From assembly GCA_028704035.1 (NCBI GenBank), contig JAQVLS010000121.1, positions 1 through 5,351 on the forward strand: 5,351 nt of DNA. Reading direction: 5' to 3'. The translations under genes were made by a program, and so were the position numbers. The notes under the pieces were generated by a model. The model saw nothing but the letters and a program-made list of their open reading frames with translations. It had not been told where the DNA came from and searched no databases. This DNA comes from Desulfotomaculaceae bacterium (lineage in GTDB: Bacteria > Bacillota > Desulfotomaculia > Desulfotomaculales > Pelotomaculaceae). The first letter of the stretch is position 1. Each line of letters opens with the position of its first letter. Shown here in pieces: positions 4,797 to 5,351 of the stretch.

Positions 4797-4842
4797 AAAA
4801 AACAGCCTTGAAGCCGCATTATAACTGGCTTTTTGGCTGTTT
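4797..4842 (-). terminator. Intrinsic terminator of the right-hand transposase gene
   Basis: AAACAGCC (4800-4807) pairs with GGCTGTTT (4835-4842), and AGCC (4812-4815) with GGCT (4827-4830) inside. On the minus strand the stem runs into six T (4802-4797). It lies 24 nt after the stop of the transposase gene. It would also work weakly for plus-strand transcripts. Confidence 0.75.
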
Positions 4843-4865
4843 CATTTTGTCATAAAGTTGTAGTA

Positions 4866-5351
4866 TTATTTACCCTTTTTAACAGCTCCCAAAATTTTTT
4901 TTATGTCACTTAATGTCATACACTTTCTTCCAAAATCAATCCCAAACTTATTGCCAATGTCGGAAAGTATTCCATCGAAAAAATCAAACAGATAGTAATT
5001 TTCCTGGATGTGGCTACACGATGCCTTTCTTAAGCTTTCTAAAAGGGCGGTTGCCGCATACTTACCGTCCAAAAGGCGCTCCAATATCCTTACGATTACA
5101 AGCGAAACAAAACAAGTCAAAAAATGCGCCTCAATATGATCCCTGGTGGAAAGAAACACCGGCCTGCTCTCCAAATCACTTTTAGTGATCTTAAAGGACT
5201 CCTCAATCTTCCAAAGGCCCCTATACATTTCAACAGTGCGAACATCGGATTCTTTGTATTCGCTAGTGATAATCGCATAATAGCCATCAAGTTCTTCTTC
5301 CTGCCTTAACCTTTCTTCGTCCAACCAAAGATGATTGGCATCCTCTAAAAC
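4866..5351 (-). CDS. IS4/IS1634-type DDE transposase, C-terminal part, cut by the window edge
   Basis: The frame is open through the right edge. The codons at 5351-5325 are sense codons (VLEDANHLW) and the first start-like codon inside, TTG at 5324, is preceded by continuous coding sequence, so the gene begins outside the window. Numbered from that TTG, ELDGYYAIITSE (11-22) is followed by VEMYRGLWKIEESFKITKSD (31-50), the Y-x6-E-x6-K C-terminal signature of IS4-superfamily transposases with Y34, catalytic E41 and K48. The Arg usual at position 4 of this motif is Leu, with Arg at position 2 instead. SRPVFLSTRDHIEAHFLTCF (53-72) is typical of the IS1634 group. The remainder is a helical tail ending in TAA at 4868-4866. 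The two catalytic Asp residues would lie outside the window, so integrity cannot be judged. A terminator follows at 4797-4842. Confidence 0.85.
   Translation of the reverse strand, partial: VLEDANHLWLDEERLRQEEELDGYYAIITSEYKESDVRTVEMYRGLWKIEESFKITKSDLESRPVFLSTRDHIEAHFLTCFVSLVIVRILERLLDGKYAATALLESLRKASCSHIQENYYLFDFFDGILSDIGNKFGIDFGRKCMTLSDIKKILGAVKKGK

Noticed and set aside
4913..5309. Plus-strand frames opposite the IS1634-like transposase
   Set aside because: They are antisense to a gene with clear catalytic-motif similarity and are out of context.

Overview
The window looks like an accessory, mobile-element-rich stretch from a Firmicute, possibly a Negativicute or Clostridium-type anaerobe. 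This rests on purine-rich ribosome binding sites, T-tailed hairpin terminators, AT-rich host genes beside a more GC-rich insertion sequence, and the insertion-sequence families present. No housekeeping gene is present, so the taxonomic guess is weak.

Layout from left to right. Positions 1-462 (+) hold the 3' part of an unrecognised acidic, tryptophan-rich, probably beta-rich protein that is open at the left edge. Positions 463-1710 contain no convincing protein gene but are full of structure. A degenerate group II intron 5' end lies on the minus strand (about 480-621) and abuts a long palindrome (619-670). An orphan set of 22-bp-spaced TTTACA / CCGGGCGG repeats (806-855) resembles an IS21-type transposon end. 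A plausible promoter (989-1016) is followed by a chain of strong inverted repeats ending in an intrinsic terminator at 1371-1410, which together look like a roughly 390-nt structured non-coding RNA. A possible H-type pseudoknot lies at 1439-1475. Positions 1711-2088 (+) encode a small membrane-anchored FxLYD-like protein with its own ribosome binding site and terminator.

Positions 2202-4754 are an apparently complete IS66-family element on the minus strand, with 12-bp perfect terminal inverted repeats beginning GTAAGCG. tnpA and tnpB overlap by ATGA. A hairpin with a T tract follows the tnpB stop, and then a near-consensus promoter (TTGAAA, 17 bp, TATAAT) sits so close to tnpC that its transcript would be leaderless or nearly so. 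The 8 bp flanking the two ends do not match, so no target duplication is visible. Positions 4866-5351 (-) hold the C-terminal part of an IS4/IS1634-type DDE transposase that runs off the right edge, with a terminator just beyond its stop.

The genes do not form a common pathway. The window reads as one or two host genes embedded in layers of intact, truncated and remnant mobile DNA. The least explained part is the structured non-coding block at 989-1475.
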